DNA from: Pseudoips prasinana
Taxonomy: Eukaryota; Arthropoda; Insecta; Lepidoptera; Nolidae
Assembly (NCBI GenBank): GCA_951640165.1
Contig: OX621257.1
Span: 8,815,201-8,879,200 of the forward strand
Reading direction: 5' to 3'
DNA length: 64,000 nt
Numbering within the stretch: position 1 is the first letter of the stretch; the number at the start of each line of letters is the position of its first letter. This document shows, in pieces, positions 40,753 through 52,380 of this stretch. The translations under genes and the position numbers were made by a program. Under the pieces are notes generated by a model. That model ran no database searches, was not told the origin of the DNA, and saw only the letters and a program-made list of their open reading frames with translations.

Positions 40753-43038
40753 AAGGTCAGTATCTTTAATCAAACGGTCACTGATCTTTATGACGTACAT
40801 GCCCCTGTCAAAAAAGTTAAAATAATGCGCCCTCCAGCACCGTGGATGACAAGGGGAATTAAGATGGCAATGAGACGGAGGGACCGTGCATTCCGAAAAT
40901 TTAAAAAAGATCGTACTGAAGACAATTGGAGTATTTTTAAGGTTGCTAGGAATCGGTGTAATCAGATGGTACGTAAAGCTAAACGCCGTCATATTCTCAA
41001 TAACATAGCTACTTCTTCTCCTGCTGGTATCTGGAAGTTCCTTGGGACTCTTGGTATCGGCAAGTCGCGACATTTAGACCTTTCTAGCTCAATGGTTCTA
41101 GATGATCTTAATCAACATTTCACCACTGCTTCATCTATGGATAATCTGGCCAAGAGGCAAACTATTTCGTACATCAATGGTTTAACGCGCCCTAATATTA
41201 ACCCTTTCAAATTTACTCTAGCTGATTTGGACGAGATCAAAAAGATAATCCTCTCTATTAAATCCAACGCAGTCGGTTGCGATAAAATCGGTCGACGCAT
41301 GATCATTCCTATCCTAGACCACCTCCTCCCTGCACTTACTCATATTCTTAATTTTTCCCTCACATCCGGATCATTCCCGTCATTATGGCGCAAAGCTCTA
41401 GTACATCCACTCCCTAAAACCTCAAATCCTTCCAGTCCTATTCACTACCGTCCAATATACATTCTTCCTTTCCTTTCCAAAGTACTTGAGTCCTTTATCC
41501 ATAAACAACTTTCCCGCTTCGTTCTCATGAATAACCTTATAAGTCCACTTCAGTCGGGGTTCAGACCTGGTCACAGTACCACCACCGCACTCCTTAAAGT
41601 GACTGGCGATATTCGGGCTGGCATGGAGGATACCAAGATCACAGTCTTGGTTCTGGTCGATTTCTCCAATGCCTTTAATACCGTCAGTCACGATGTCCTT
41701 TTAGCCATCCTATCCCATCTTATGATCTCTGACGAATCATTAGAGTGGTTTTCATCCTACCTTCGAGATCGCCTGCAATCAGTTCAAATTGGTGAATCTA
41801 CATCTAATTGGTGTAACGTTACTTCAGGCGTACCTCAAGGCGGTATTCTCTCTCCTCTACTATTTTCTCTGTTTATAAATCTTCTCAGTCACAACCTTCA
41901 GAGTGCGTACCATCTTTATGCCGATGACCTTCAACTTTATGCTCAAGCAAGCCTGGAGAACCTCTCCGCAGCGATTGACCAAATTAATAGTGACTTGGTA
42001 TTGATAAAAGATTGGTCTGATAGGTTTGGTCTTAGTGTGAACCCTTCAAAGTGCCAAGCCACTATACTAGGTAGTTCCCGCATGATCAGCAGAGTTGATT
42101 TTGACAGTCTCGCACCAATTGTATACGACAGTACTATGATTTGTATAAGCCCTAATGTTAAGGATCTGGGAATTTTAATAGACACAACTCTTAGCTGGCA
42201 AAAAGAAATCGAAAGTGTAAGTCAGAGGGTCACCGGAATCCTGCGATCTCTTTATCGACTCAAACATTTCTTGCCGTGGAAAACAAAAGTAACGCTCGTG
42301 CAAGCTTTAATTTTTCCTATAATCGACTATGGTGATGTATGCTACTTTGACCTGAATGCAGATCACCTCAATAAACTTGACCGACTTCTGAATAACTGCA
42401 TTCGATTCGTCTTTAATCTCCGTAAGTACGACCATGTTTCCTTCTACCGTACGAAATTACAATGGTTGCCCATTCGCCATAGGCGTTCTTTGAGAGCTTT
42501 AACGACTCTTTATTCTATACTGGACTCCTCCTCCTCCCCTTCTTACTTAACTACTCACTTCCAATTTCTGGGTAATAATCATGAGAAAACTCTCCGATCT
42601 ACTTATAACCGCCTTCTTCAATGCCCGCCTCACCATTCTGACTTTATTCACTCTTCTTTTTGTTGTCCAGTCTATTCTTCTGTGGAATGCGCTGCCTCTC
42701 GAAATCAGGTTGGCTAAAAGCCGCTTCTCATTCAAAAGGAAGCTACGAGAGTACACTCTGAACAATTTGTAAGCAGAATTGTGCTTTCCCTACCTATTTA
42801 ATTATATATTTATGTATGTATAGTATATCATTGTAGTAATATTATTGTATATATTAAATATTTATCATATGTATAGATTATACATTTATGTACATATATT
42901 TAACTATATATTTAAGTTAATTATATATCGATTCCAAACTCTACTTAGTGCACCTACCCACTGTTTAATCTCTGCACCTCCTCAAGGTCGACTGGGAGAA
43001 AATGCCAACGGCATTAAGTCCACCTCTGTACAATTTTT
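40753..43038 (+). pseudogene. 5'-truncated LINE-B inserted in RTE
   Basis: Homologous to 11200-13480 of LINE-B: VTDLYDVHAPVKKVKIMRPP, RRRDRAFRKFKKD, GIWKFLGTLGIGKS, HYRPIYILPFLSKVLE, VLVDFSNAFNTVSHD, SGVPQGGILSPLLFS, HLYADDLQLYA. The frame stays open until a one-base gain at about 42655-42665; the end (WNALPLEIRLAKSR, stop at 42772) is in another frame. The 3' UTR ends with GGCATTAAGTCCACCTCTGT and ACAATTT. The endonuclease is missing. It is clearly diverged from the 8.6-13.5 kb copy, so the two are separate lineages or ages. Confidence 0.92.
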
Positions 43039-43665
43039 CCTGAAGAAGGAACTCATCATAAAGAGTCCCTCCTTCTCCATGAAGTCGGCCAACATTTGGC
43101 CCCGGGGGTTCCGGTCTCCAGTTCCAAATTGCCCCACTCTCAGCTCATTACCGAATCGTTTGCCCAACTTCGCGTTAAAGTCCCCCATGACCACAGTGAA
43201 ATACGAGTTAGAGGTATGTATGGCTCTGGATATGTCCTCATACATAACCTCGACTTCATCGTCGGAGTGTGTCGAAGTGGGTGCGTATACCTGTATAACC
43301 TTCAACGAATACCGCTTGGTGATACTGAGTATAAGGTACGCAACCCTCGTCGACACACTCTCGATTTTCACTAGGTTGTTCACGAGGGACTTGTGGACTA
43401 TGAACCCGACACCACCTTGGGATATTTGGTCACCCTCCCGGTAATAGAGCAGGTTTCCGGACTCGCACCGACTAAACCTAACCTGTCGTGGACTTCTTCT
43501 GGCCCCGGGAATGAGGGTATGTTGCTCCGGTGCTCCCCTTTTGCGCCGTGTCACAGATGGTCGGGACACGGCGACGGGCTCTGAGTTGCCCTCCCCTTTT
43601 GCCGACTCCTGCCAGCCTGGCACAGCTTTGGCACATTTGGGCATATGTTTCCTGCCGCGGTTATT
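43039..43665 (-). pseudogene. RTE endonuclease, N-terminal part
   Basis: Reads SGNLLYYREGDQISQGGVGF, VHKSLVNNLV, IQVYAPTSTHSDDEVE, VMGDFNAKLGKRFGNE and MEKEGLFMMSSFFRK on the minus strand, the middle of an RTE apurinic-type endonuclease. The usual first block (WNVRTL..) is absent: a 5' UTR-like stretch (AKGEGNSEPVAVSRPS) leads directly into SGNLLYY. The frame ends at the LINE-B junction. Confidence 0.9.
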
Positions 43666-43712
43666 AAAAGTAGAACATTATAAGCGCCGCTACCTTTGTA
43701 AGAGTATTTGAC

Positions 43713-44092
43713 TGCCTCGTTGGTCTAGCGGTAGCGTGTTCACCCGCAGATAAAGAGGTCCTGGGTTCAAATCCCGGTTCGGGCCAAAAGTGATTTTGTT
43801 ACTTTTCTGTAAAAAGAAAAATTTCTCAGCATCAGCCCGAAGTCTGGGAGTTGGCGGTATTATACTCCCGTGCCTCGGAGAGCACGTAAAGCCGTCGGTC
43901 CTGTGTCTGACCTCTTTCCGGTTGTGTCGCTAGGCGTCCCATCGGATCATGAGAGTGATGGAATAAAAAGTGCTCCTGTGTTTGCGCTCACACTTTAGCA
44001 CTATAATATGTCCCGCGCAGATGGCTAATCTCTGTTGAGACTGGCCGCCGTAGCCGAAAGTCGGCTAGGAGGACGTTATTATTATAAGAGCA
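43713..44092 (+). mobile_element. SINE-1, best preserved copy
   Basis: TGCCTCGTTGGTCTAGCGGT (A box), CCTGGGTTCAAATCCCGGTT (B box), GTCTGGGAGTTGGCGGTATT, TAAAGCCGTCGGTCCTGTGT, CCATCGGATCATGAGAGTGA, CTCCTGTGTTTGCGCTCACA, then a GGCTAGGAGGACGTTATTAT end. About 380 bp. Confidence 0.93.
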
Positions 44093-44454
44093 ATAACCTC
44101 ATAAACAGCCTACGAGCTTCGAAGTTATACAAATGCAAACATGAATATTTTAGCACCTGATTAACTTTGGCCTCGTATTATTACGCGGTAACACGTAATA
44201 TTCAACAGTGGTTCTGACTTGTTTTACTTTAACCAGTTTTCTGTGACGTAAGTTAGAAAAATAATGTAAGTTATATGAAGTAGCGGTTAACTTGCGAATA
44301 ACTAACAAGAATCAAAATCAGAAATTTTATTTGTGAAACATAGGTATATAAAGAGGTCATACATACAAAATAGTGCGCTATGTTTTGTCTGAAGACATAC
44401 AAATACATATTATTACAGATTATCATTTCAATTACATTATTAAATTTATACATT
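44093..44454. other. AT-rich DNA, nothing recognised
   Basis: No motif was recognised. Confidence 0.4.
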
Positions 44455-44715
44455 ACTAGCTGTGCCCCGCGGTTTAACCCGCGTTAAACTTTATAAATTA
44501 TCACAGCTCCTCCCCCGTAATTCATGCAAAATTTTAAGTAAATCCATGCAGCACTTTTTGAGTTTAGCCTGGACATACATACAGACAAACAGACAAAAAT
44601 TCTAAAAACTATATTTTTGGCATTGATATCGATTATATCAATCACGAACCAAGTATCCTTTTTAAAAAATATTTAATGTACAGTTTTGACTTTCGTACGA
44701 TGTTATATGTATAGA
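44455..44715 (-). mobile_element. Helitron-like element, family A
   Basis: Plus reads ACTAGCTGTGCCCCGCGGTT, AACCCGCGTT, TCACAGCTCCTCCCCCGTAA, then ATACATACAGACAAACAGAC and TTATATGTATAGA at the far end. About 60 bp of the usual interior after CCCCGTA is missing. Confidence 0.9.
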
Positions 44716-45120
44716 TAATATTCGTAGAAAAATAAAACAACTAATATCAAAAAATACAAGCACAAATCGAATAACTATAATTTTGTATTGTTTAAAAACT
44801 CGTCCATTGTATAGTAGCAACAAACTTTGTCACTGTCACTGACTGTGTTTAGCGTGGTTTCCAGCCTTGATAAAAATGACAGGGCCATCCTATACCATCC
44901 CGTGGGTATCGTAAAAGGCGACTAAGGGATACACCAGGTAGTCGGGCAGCAGCGCCACCTGTGTATTAGCTACCACCTAACTGCGGTCGCCAACTCCATG
45001 CCGCCGTGACTACGGCCTCCAAATGGTACGGTAACGTCATAGTATGACTGTCACACGATGCAGGTTTTGTTAAGATGGCTTCATTAAATTGTTAAGATAA
45101 TGGAATATCGAATTACTTGT
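44716..45120. other. mostly unrecognised; family Z head at 44870-45010
   Basis: CATCCCGTGGGTATCGTAAA, AGGCGACTAAGGGATACACC, AGGTAGTCGGGCAGCAGCGC and TAACTGCGGTCGCC are the 5' half of family Z. The RTE-like 3' end is missing. Confidence 0.5.
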
Positions 45121-45228
45121 AAAGATACGAGCTCAAATATGTGCGGTGGCGGGTATATCGTGGTTTGTGGGTTCGATTCCCGTGCGGATGAATTACACCC
45201 ATACACAAGCAATAAAAAATAATAAAAT

Positions 45229-45289
45229 ATCAAGCATTTTTGAAATGAGTTGTATACATATTATACAACTCATTTCAAAAATGCTTGAT
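45229..45289. repeat. perfect 28-bp-arm hairpin
   Basis: Arms 45229-45256 and 45262-45289 are exact inverse complements around a 5-base loop (CATAT); core TGAAATGAGTTGTATA / TATACAACTCATTTCA. Confidence 0.95.
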
Positions 45290-45293
45290 TTTT

Positions 45294-45565
45294 TGAAGTT
45301 GTACTTCTTTTGGCGCGATGGAGAAAAATGATGAGAGTGAATTTTTACGATGCGCGCGCACACCGACACCAAAAAATTTAACAGCATGAAGTTAGTTCTA
45401 GGTGGTATGAGAGTGAATTTTTACGAAGCGCGCGCATCGTGCGCGCGCGTCCTAAAAATAACAGCATGACGTTAGTTCTAGGTGGTATGAAAATTGATAA
45501 CTATGTTCAAGTTGTATATTAAGAAGTATAACTTCTAACGCGTGTACATAAGTACACACAAGTTT
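45294..45565 (-). repeat. RepA copy 2 (unclassified)
   Basis: CTTCTTTTGGCGCGATGGAG, AATGATGAGAGTGAATTTTT, TTAGTTCTAGGTGGTATGA twice, AAGAAGTATAACTTCTAACG and GTACATAAGTACACACAAGT. The two half-units are each preceded by a GCGCGCGC-rich stretch. Confidence 0.9.
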
Positions 45566-45850
45566 TTTTTTTTTAATAAAAGTGTTATTGACTGGCCTAT
45601 TGATCTAGTTAGTTACTCTGACTAAGCTCTGGCTTTTATGACGAGCTGAATTATTTATTGCTTGTGTATGGGTGTAATTCATCCGCACGGGAATCGAACC
45701 CACAAACCACGATATACCCGCCACCGCACCTGTTTACACCTTGGCAACATCTTGGGTTCGCACCACGGATGAAGTTGGGTCCCCACCCGGGACAAATCTT
45801 TGTATGACGAGCTGAATTATTTATTGCTTGTGTATGGGTGTAATTCACCT

Positions 45851-46035
45851 ATTACATAGAATAGAATAGAATACTCTTTATTGTACACACAAGCAGGATA
45901 AATAAGTAGGACAATAAATAATATTATGTATTTAGAAATATATAAGTATGTTTATCAGTTGTCTGATTGTCATAGTATTGGCTCTGGGTAGTTTGATTTG
46001 GCAATTAATAGATAACATTGTCGCAATGTAACTTA
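45851..46035 (+). mobile_element. LINE-type end and SINE-2 tail
   Basis: AGAATACTCTTTATTGTACA (reversed LINE 3' end) is followed by ATTTAGAAATATATAAGTAT, GTTGTCTGATTGTCATAGTA and GGTAGTTTGATTTGGC, a decayed SINE-2 tail. Confidence 0.5.
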
Positions 46036-46649
46036 TAGCAACGGTGGTAGCTCTCGAAGGAGCCAACTACACAGAACGTATAATGCTGCACGAGTGTGTG
46101 CGTAGGCGCACTCTTCCTAACTCTCACAAGTTGGTGGGGCCGCTATCAGACATGATAAGCGCAATAAGGACAATCAACAGCTTTAAGGTTGTCTTCGAGG
46201 CACCGGCAAATAACACAGTCTACTTCAAGAATGCTCATTTAAAACCTAATAAACACGTTTTGGCTTAGGATTTGAAAGAGTTTTTAACCGCATGATCAAA
46301 GAATCCGTTATACGAACAATATAGGTCCAAGTTAACTACTATTCCTATCACGTTTACCCCAGAATAACGAAAACAAAAGTCGACACGACTAACCTCAAAA
46401 CTGATTTTAAACTAAAACGTCGTAAATGAAAGTAAGTTAACTTAAGTTTAACTACAGAGATGAAAACAAAAAGTTGCATTAATAATTGATATAAATGATA
46501 CATCAGAAATTTGGTCAAGGGCGAGTTGCAACACTCCTTATGAAAATCAGATCACAGAACCCCTAAAAATATATACAAAAAATACTAGTTACTAGGTTTT
46601 TCCCGATTTCCAACCATCGACCTCACTAGACACTAATCGCTGATAATAA
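46036..46649. other. unrecognised; one 75-codon open frame
   Basis: Frame 46044-46268 (LPNSHKLVGPLSDMISAIRT, FEAPANNTVYFKNAHLKP) has coding-like composition but no family I can name and no clear start. It could be an exon or transposon remnant. Confidence 0.25.
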
Positions 46650-46985
46650 TAATAATATGCTCCTAGCCGTATTTTGGCCACGGCAGCCAGTCTCAATAGA
46701 GATTAGCATCTCCGCGGGACATATTATAGAGCACAAATGTGCGCCGGGGCCGTTTCTATTTCATCACTCTCATGATCCGATGGGAGGCCGAGCGTCACGA
46801 CCGGAAAGAGGTCAGGTACAGGACCGACGGCTTTACATGCTCTCCGAAGCACGGGGGTATAATACCGCCAACTTCCTGGCTGTTGCTGAGAAAAGGCCAA
46901 AATCACTTTTGGCCCGACCCGGGATTTAAACCCAAGACCTCGTTCTCTGTGGGTGAACACCCTACCGCTAGACCAATGAGGCAGT
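46650..46985 (-). mobile_element. SINE-1
   Basis: GCCGTATTTTGGCCACGGCA, GAGATTAGCATCTCCGCGGG, CACTCTCATGATCCGATGGG, AATACCGCCAACTTCCTGGC, ACCCTACCGCTAGACCAATG and AGGCAG. Minus orientation. Confidence 0.85.
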
Positions 46986-47374
46986 GACCGCCAATATTAC
47001 GATCGTGTACACCAATCATCTAAAACTGTAATGTACTCGCTATCCACTCTACCACAATATTTCAACAGACTCATATCGCACAAAAGATTACACTTTCTCC
47101 CATAGAATTAATTACTTATGCATTCACGTAGGATTTTTATGGGAGAGTTTTATGTACGAGTCGTTTTGTTTTATTATTAAGAGTGGTAATTCACACTGAG
47201 ATTTTTATATTAATTACCTTTCCATTGGATTGTTCCGTATTGTATATAAGCTCTTTATTACATCTTAAATCGTATAAAGAGTAAGTAGAAAATATAATCA
47301 TCATCACATCAAAGACTTTATGTCTATACAGGCCTCCCAAAGGATCTCCATCTCATTTGGGATATTCCATATTG
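46986..47374. other. AT-rich DNA; weak RTE-like stretch near 47320-47350
   Basis: TATACAGGCCTCCCAAAGGA resembles a reversed RTE end. Nothing else was identified. Confidence 0.35.
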
Positions 47375-47881
47375 AGTTAGTCCCGCTATGGTACGGTCCC
47401 GGTATAGCACCCTTGTAATATATCTACGAAAAAGTTCCGCTATATTACTCTCCAGTTTCTGGTATTGATGTAAAGAAAAGTTTTACGATGAAAGTGGTTT
47501 TTTTTGTAGTTTATAATATTTACAATATCTACTTTTCAGAGATATTGTTTATTTATAATTGTTATTTCTTTTTAAATTGTTGATTATTGGTCTCGGTGAC
47601 TAATATTGTTAATTATTTTAAAATTTATGTTTTAGTTTATATTTCTTTTCACTGCTTAATCATTTTGAATGAATAAAATACTGATTTAATATCGCAAGCA
47701 GACGTTTCATATACAATTCAAAAAAGTAAAACGGTAGAGACAAAATTATAGATGCATTTTTCTTTTCAATTGTACATTCTATTGTCTGACGTAGATCTAA
47801 AGGATGGGTACCATAGCGGAACTTTTTGGTAGGTATTTTAAGAGGGTGCCATACCGGGACCATACCATAGTGGGACTAACT
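47375..47881. mobile_element. 507-bp MITE with ~70-bp terminal inverted repeats
   Basis: Left AGTTAGTCCCGCTATGGTAC, GGTCCCGGTATAGCACCC; right GGGTGCCATACCGGGACCAT, ACCATAGTGGGACTAACT. The inverse match extends inward to AAAAAGTTCCGCTAT. Interior AT-rich and non-coding. No clear target duplication, so the superfamily is unassigned. Confidence 0.85.
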
Positions 47882-50208
47882 ATCCTATCCTTAATTTTAA
47901 AATATGTTTTAAATTATATGTTTATTTTTTGCTTTGTTATGTATAAATTTTAAGTTTAATTTAAATTTTTAGTATTTAATTTATTTTTTATATATATTTA
48001 TATTACTTTTTATTTAAATTACTATGCCATTGTGGGGTATATCAGCCTCTATCGGAAGATCAGCGCTGCAGTAATACACCTGTGTTGCCGTAGCTAATGC
48101 TGAGATAGGGGCCTTTTATGACAACCTTATTATATTAATTTAGCTATGTATGTTAAGATTTCTTGTTTGTCAAAAATAAAAAAAAATCATTTCATTTTCA
48201 TATATATTCACCACGCTTAGCAGACTGGTTGGCAACAGCAGTATAGTACTCATAGTAAACATAGAGAAGCTGCTGTCCGTTCTCTGGTTCATATTCTTCG
48301 TGCAACTTCTGCACCCCCCACGGGATGAGATGGAGACTACTACATCGAATTTAAATAAAAAGAACTGTTTTTCACTGTCAAAAATGGGATTTATTCAACA
48401 ATTTTATTATTATTTGTAGATAACCAGTGTATTAGTTAAAGTTAACCTTTATATACAATTTAAATGATATATATAACTTTGTTTTTATAAGAATTTTATT
48501 TATTTTTATGAGTTTAATTACTTATTACATTCTTTTACTTATTTCTTTTTTAACCGTAGGCAGTTTAATTTTTATATTTTTGTTGTCTGTGCGATGTTTT
48601 TCTGAATAAATCTTTTTCTTTCTTTCCTTTATCTAATATAAATAATAGGAAAAAGGAACTATTAACAACGAGTATAGTATTTTTTTAAATTATATTATGG
48701 ATGAACGTCGGAGATAAATAATTTTATATTTGTACATTTGGTATAACATCAAAAATATTTTCGATTCTGAAAACCATTTCATTCCAAAATCCAAAGAAGT
48801 AAACTTAAAACAAAATTACTTATCCAAGATTTTATTATAATAACCCGAGATACTTTGGATCAAAAGCATATTTCTACTCCATGGTTAGGTACAAATATAT
48901 AAAGTACTTACCTAGTGACCTGTATAATTAAAATAATATTTACCTTACTATACGAGTAATATTTTTATTCCACAAGTACATTTCTATTAAAAGTACTCTT
49001 CTTCAAACACCATTCATAAGAGTACTCGAATATGTCAGAAAATTTTCTGTAGCCACAGTTAAGAGAAAACAGCCGTACCATTATTCATGTTCATATTTAC
49101 ATTAGTATATTATTTGAATTATTAGGAAGATTACCTATTAGCATCTGGGTCATGTGCTTAACCGTTGACCAATACATGAGTACTAGTATTTTACTTCCTA
49201 GTTCGTTGGTAAAATTTGGCTTTACCAATATTAACTGTTAGTAAATAAAATTACCCGTTATTTGAACGAAAGTTATCGTTGAAATTCTAGCTTTCGAATA
49301 TATATTATCATAACTTTTATATTGCTGGACTAATTTTGATGTAACATTGTTAAATTCAGTTATTAAAAACTAAATTGACATCAGTTACTCCAATAAAAGA
49401 AAACGATGCCACATAAAGAAACACGCCTGCATTGGTTTTAAGCTTATGACACCCTTCCTTTTGTCTCGAGGGTTAAAACAAAGATCAGGAGTACCTACAA
49501 GGCGTCGATAATTTTACTATTTCAATTGTATAGGACTTTCTTGTTCTAACATTTTTCTTCTTAATGTCTGTTTATTTAACGTTTACTTTTTAGTAAAAAA
49601 TGTTAGAGTAAACAATAATATAATAATACAAATATTAAAAGCAACTATTATGAAAGAAATAAATTACGTTAATTCAGTAAACTTGAACAGATAACCATTA
49701 AAAAGAAAAAATACAATTTTTTTCTTTTCAACCTACATAATTATAATTTCAATCTATTTAAATCCATATAAATAAACACACACAGAATTTCCTGACAGAT
49801 AAAGAATGGGTTCAAAATCATCTGTGCGATTCCGAATTGGTCCCATCTCAACACTAACTGTTACAGCGCGGTTTTTTCTGATGGATTGGCTTGACATTAA
49901 AGTCTCAGTTCAGCTTGCACTTTAAAGATACCTAGAAACTAATAAGTACACTACTATAATAAATTAACACTAATTTGTGACTAATATTTTCAGAATATGT
50001 GTGATACATCTTATTTCTCCAAGCTGTATACAAAGTCGTTGAACTGATGTAAAGTAAAAGTGAAAGGGTTCCCAACATCATGTGAAGGTTCAGAAGAAAT
50101 GAAATAATTGAACATACAACTTTGAACTTTGATCTTAAGACAACAAGCTTTTCCGTCTAACATATAATCACGTATCTATTCCAAAAATGGCTTGGAAGAT
50201 GAGCAATA
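47882..50208. other. 2.3 kb of AT-rich DNA, no genes recognised
   Basis: Possible short LINE 3' UTR ends at about 48020-48190 (ending CAAAAATAAAAAAAAAT) and about 48540-48640 (AATAAATCTTTTTCTTTC), and a reversed family Z piece at 48205-48345 (CACGCTTAGCAGACTGGTTG). The remainder shows no coding frame, hairpin or repeat I could link to another place. Confidence 0.45.
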
Positions 50209-50316
50209 TTTAAAAACGCACGTTTTTGAAGTAAAACTTCTATTCGCATGCTTTAATGGTTACTCATCATTAAAGCATGCGAATAAAAGTTTTACTTCAA
50301 AAACGTGCGTTTTTAA
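50209..50316. repeat. foldback with ~49-bp arms
   Basis: TTAAAAACGCACGTTTTTGA, AGTAAAACTTCTATTCGCAT and GCTTTAATG on the left (50209-50258); inverse on the right (50268-50316) with one or two changes; 9-base loop. Confidence 0.9.
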
Positions 50317-50404
50317 TGAATGGGTGACGAGAACGTTATGAAAAGTGTAACTGGGCGAGGCGAACGGAAGTTGAGAGGGAGATGTAAGTTAGTTTCTTAA
50401 GTTA

Positions 50405-50760
50405 TGTTTTACCCGCGCTACCCGCATCCAGTGGCTTCCAGCGACCCTCATAAGATCATCTGTTCATCTTGTAGGGGGCCTGCCCCAGCCCGCTGTCAGT
50501 TCGTCGTCGCCACTCGAGAATCTTTCTGCCCAGCTGCCGTCGGCTTTAGCCCTTATGGGCTAAAGCTCGTAGAACCGTAGAAGGTGCTATGTCAGTAACT
50601 TTGTTTTATTTGGTGCGAATCTCGCAGGGAAACTCCAAGCATAGCCCTCTCTATTGCTCTTTTGGTTACCTTGTGCCGTCTGATAACGCCCATAGTGAGC
50701 GACTACGTCTTGTTTCCCTAGATCATCTGTCACTGGCAACACACACTCGTACTAAGACTA
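50405..50760 (-). pseudogene. RTE LINE C-terminal fragment
   Basis: Matches 38700-39065: GCATCCAGTGGCTTCCAGCG, ACCCTCATAAGATCATCTGT, GGGAAACTCCAAGCATAGCC, TCACTGGCAACACACACTCG. An 18-bp palindrome TTAGCCCTTATGGGCTAA interrupts it near 50545. The (ATG)n end is missing. It runs directly into the tandem array. Confidence 0.8.
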
Positions 50761-52039
50761 AGAACTACAGTGTTCAACATCAACTGTAACATCATCACCA
50801 ATAATAATATTCGTAATATTATGAATAGTTCTTTAGTCCTATTCTCACATTACACTTCCTTTCACTTCCTTATAAGGTTACAGCGACGTTTAAACACTTT
50901 ACTTATGTAATTTTAGTAATCCATCTTATAGTTATATCTTTATTTAGTAGATTAACCTCTGCGAAGTCACTGGCAACACACACTCGTACTAAAACGTAGA
51001 AGTACAATGTTCAACATAAATTGTAACATCATCATCAATAATAATATTCTTTACATTACGAACAGTTCTTTTGTCCTTTTCTAACGCTACGTCTTTCACT
51101 TCCTTATAAGGTTACAGCGACCTTTTAACACTTTACTTATGTAATTGTAGTAATCGATCTTAGAGTTTTTTCTTTATTTATCTTATTATTATCTTACTGT
51201 CATGTCTGTTCTAGCTGCTCTTCATTATTGAAGGCTAGTGTAATGACATACCAAAATATGCCCAGTATGCCACGATATGACTACATAGTTGTGACCGTGG
51301 CGTGTTGGTCTCATTGTATTTTGTCATCTACAGATGACCGTGGGGGAAAAAACGGTTAATCACTTTACTTATATAATTTTAGTGTCCTATCTTAGAGAGA
51401 GAGATCTTATTTCTTTATTTAGTAGATTTATCTTATTATTATCTTTCTGCCATGTCTGTTCAAGCTGCTCTTCATTATCGAAAGCTAGTGCTATGACGAA
51501 CCAAAATGTGCCCAGCATGCCATAGTCTGACTACATAGTTGTGACCGTGGCGTGTTTGTTCGGCACATTTTGTTTTGTTATCTATAGATGACTGTGGAGT
51601 ACAAAAGGCTTATCACTTTACTTATATAATTTTAGTGATCCATCTTAGAGTCCTTTCTTTATTTAGTAAATTTATCTTATTATTATCTTACTGTCATGTC
51701 TGTTCTAGCTGCTCTTCATTATTGAAGGCTAGTACGATGACGTACCAAAATGTGCCCAGCATGCCATAGTCTGACTACATAGTTGTGACCGTGGCGTGTT
51801 GGGCACATTTTGTTTGGTCATCTATAGATGACTGTGTGGATAAAAATCACTACATGTAATCACTTTAAGTACTTATATAATTTTCGTAATTCATCTTATT
51901 TCTTTCTTTATTTAGTACATTTATCTTATTATTTCTAGTTCTAACTGCTTTTCATTATTGAATGCTATAATAACGTACCAAAATGTGCCCAGCATGCCAT
52001 AGTATGACTACGAGTACAAATATAGTTGTGACCGTGGCA

Positions 52040-52130
52040 TGATTGGTATCTACCAATCACGCCACGGCCTGGTTAATTGTAATGTTTTCTGTCCACAGTC
52101 AGATGACTGTGGACAGAAATAACTACAATT
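52040..52130. repeat. two adjacent hairpins in the last array unit
   Basis: CCGTGGCATGATTGGTA / TACCAATCACGCCACGG (one mismatch, 2-base loop), then TTTTCTGTCCACAGTCA / TGACTGTGGACAGAAA within longer arms down to TAATTGTA / TACAATTA. Confidence 0.85.
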
Positions 52131-52380
52131 AATCACTTTACTGATACATTCTTTATTCATGTATCTAAGATCCAGTGTGTTAATAATTACAAAAAACACG
52201 ACTTACAACTATGGTTAGTAAAGCGATACGATATTGGTGATTCAGTATATAACACGTTTATTATATCACCATCCTCACCATCTTTATAAAAATTGGAGAG
52301 GTAACATCCTCCACTATTATTTTGAAGATGCTGTAAGTACTTATATATTTTTCGTGATCCATCTTAGAGTTATTTCTGTA

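Larger units (their letters stand above)
38578..43665 (-). mobile_element. RTE-clade LINE split by LINE-B
   Basis: Minus-strand element: 5' region and endonuclease at 43039-43665, then the 2.3-kb plus-strand LINE-B insert, then the rest of the endonuclease, linker, reverse transcriptase and C-terminus at 38628-40752, ending in CTGATATGATGATGATGATG at 38611. Beyond it AGTCCGACAAACCCACCCGC (minus) is shared with the element at 2147-2750. RTE fragments also occur at 3429, 4385, 13862 and 50405. Confidence 0.9.
45121..45850. repeat. inverted SINE-like arms around RepA
   Basis: TGCGGTGGCGGGTATATCGT..CATACACAAGCAATAAA at 45139-45215 is answered in inverse at 45654-45730, with a hairpin and RepA copy 2 between. 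The arms contain a B box (GGGTTCGATTCCCGTGC), so they are tRNA-headed SINE parts. GACGAGCTGAATTATTTATT..GGGTGTAATTCA is repeated directly at 45640 and 45807. Confidence 0.75.
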
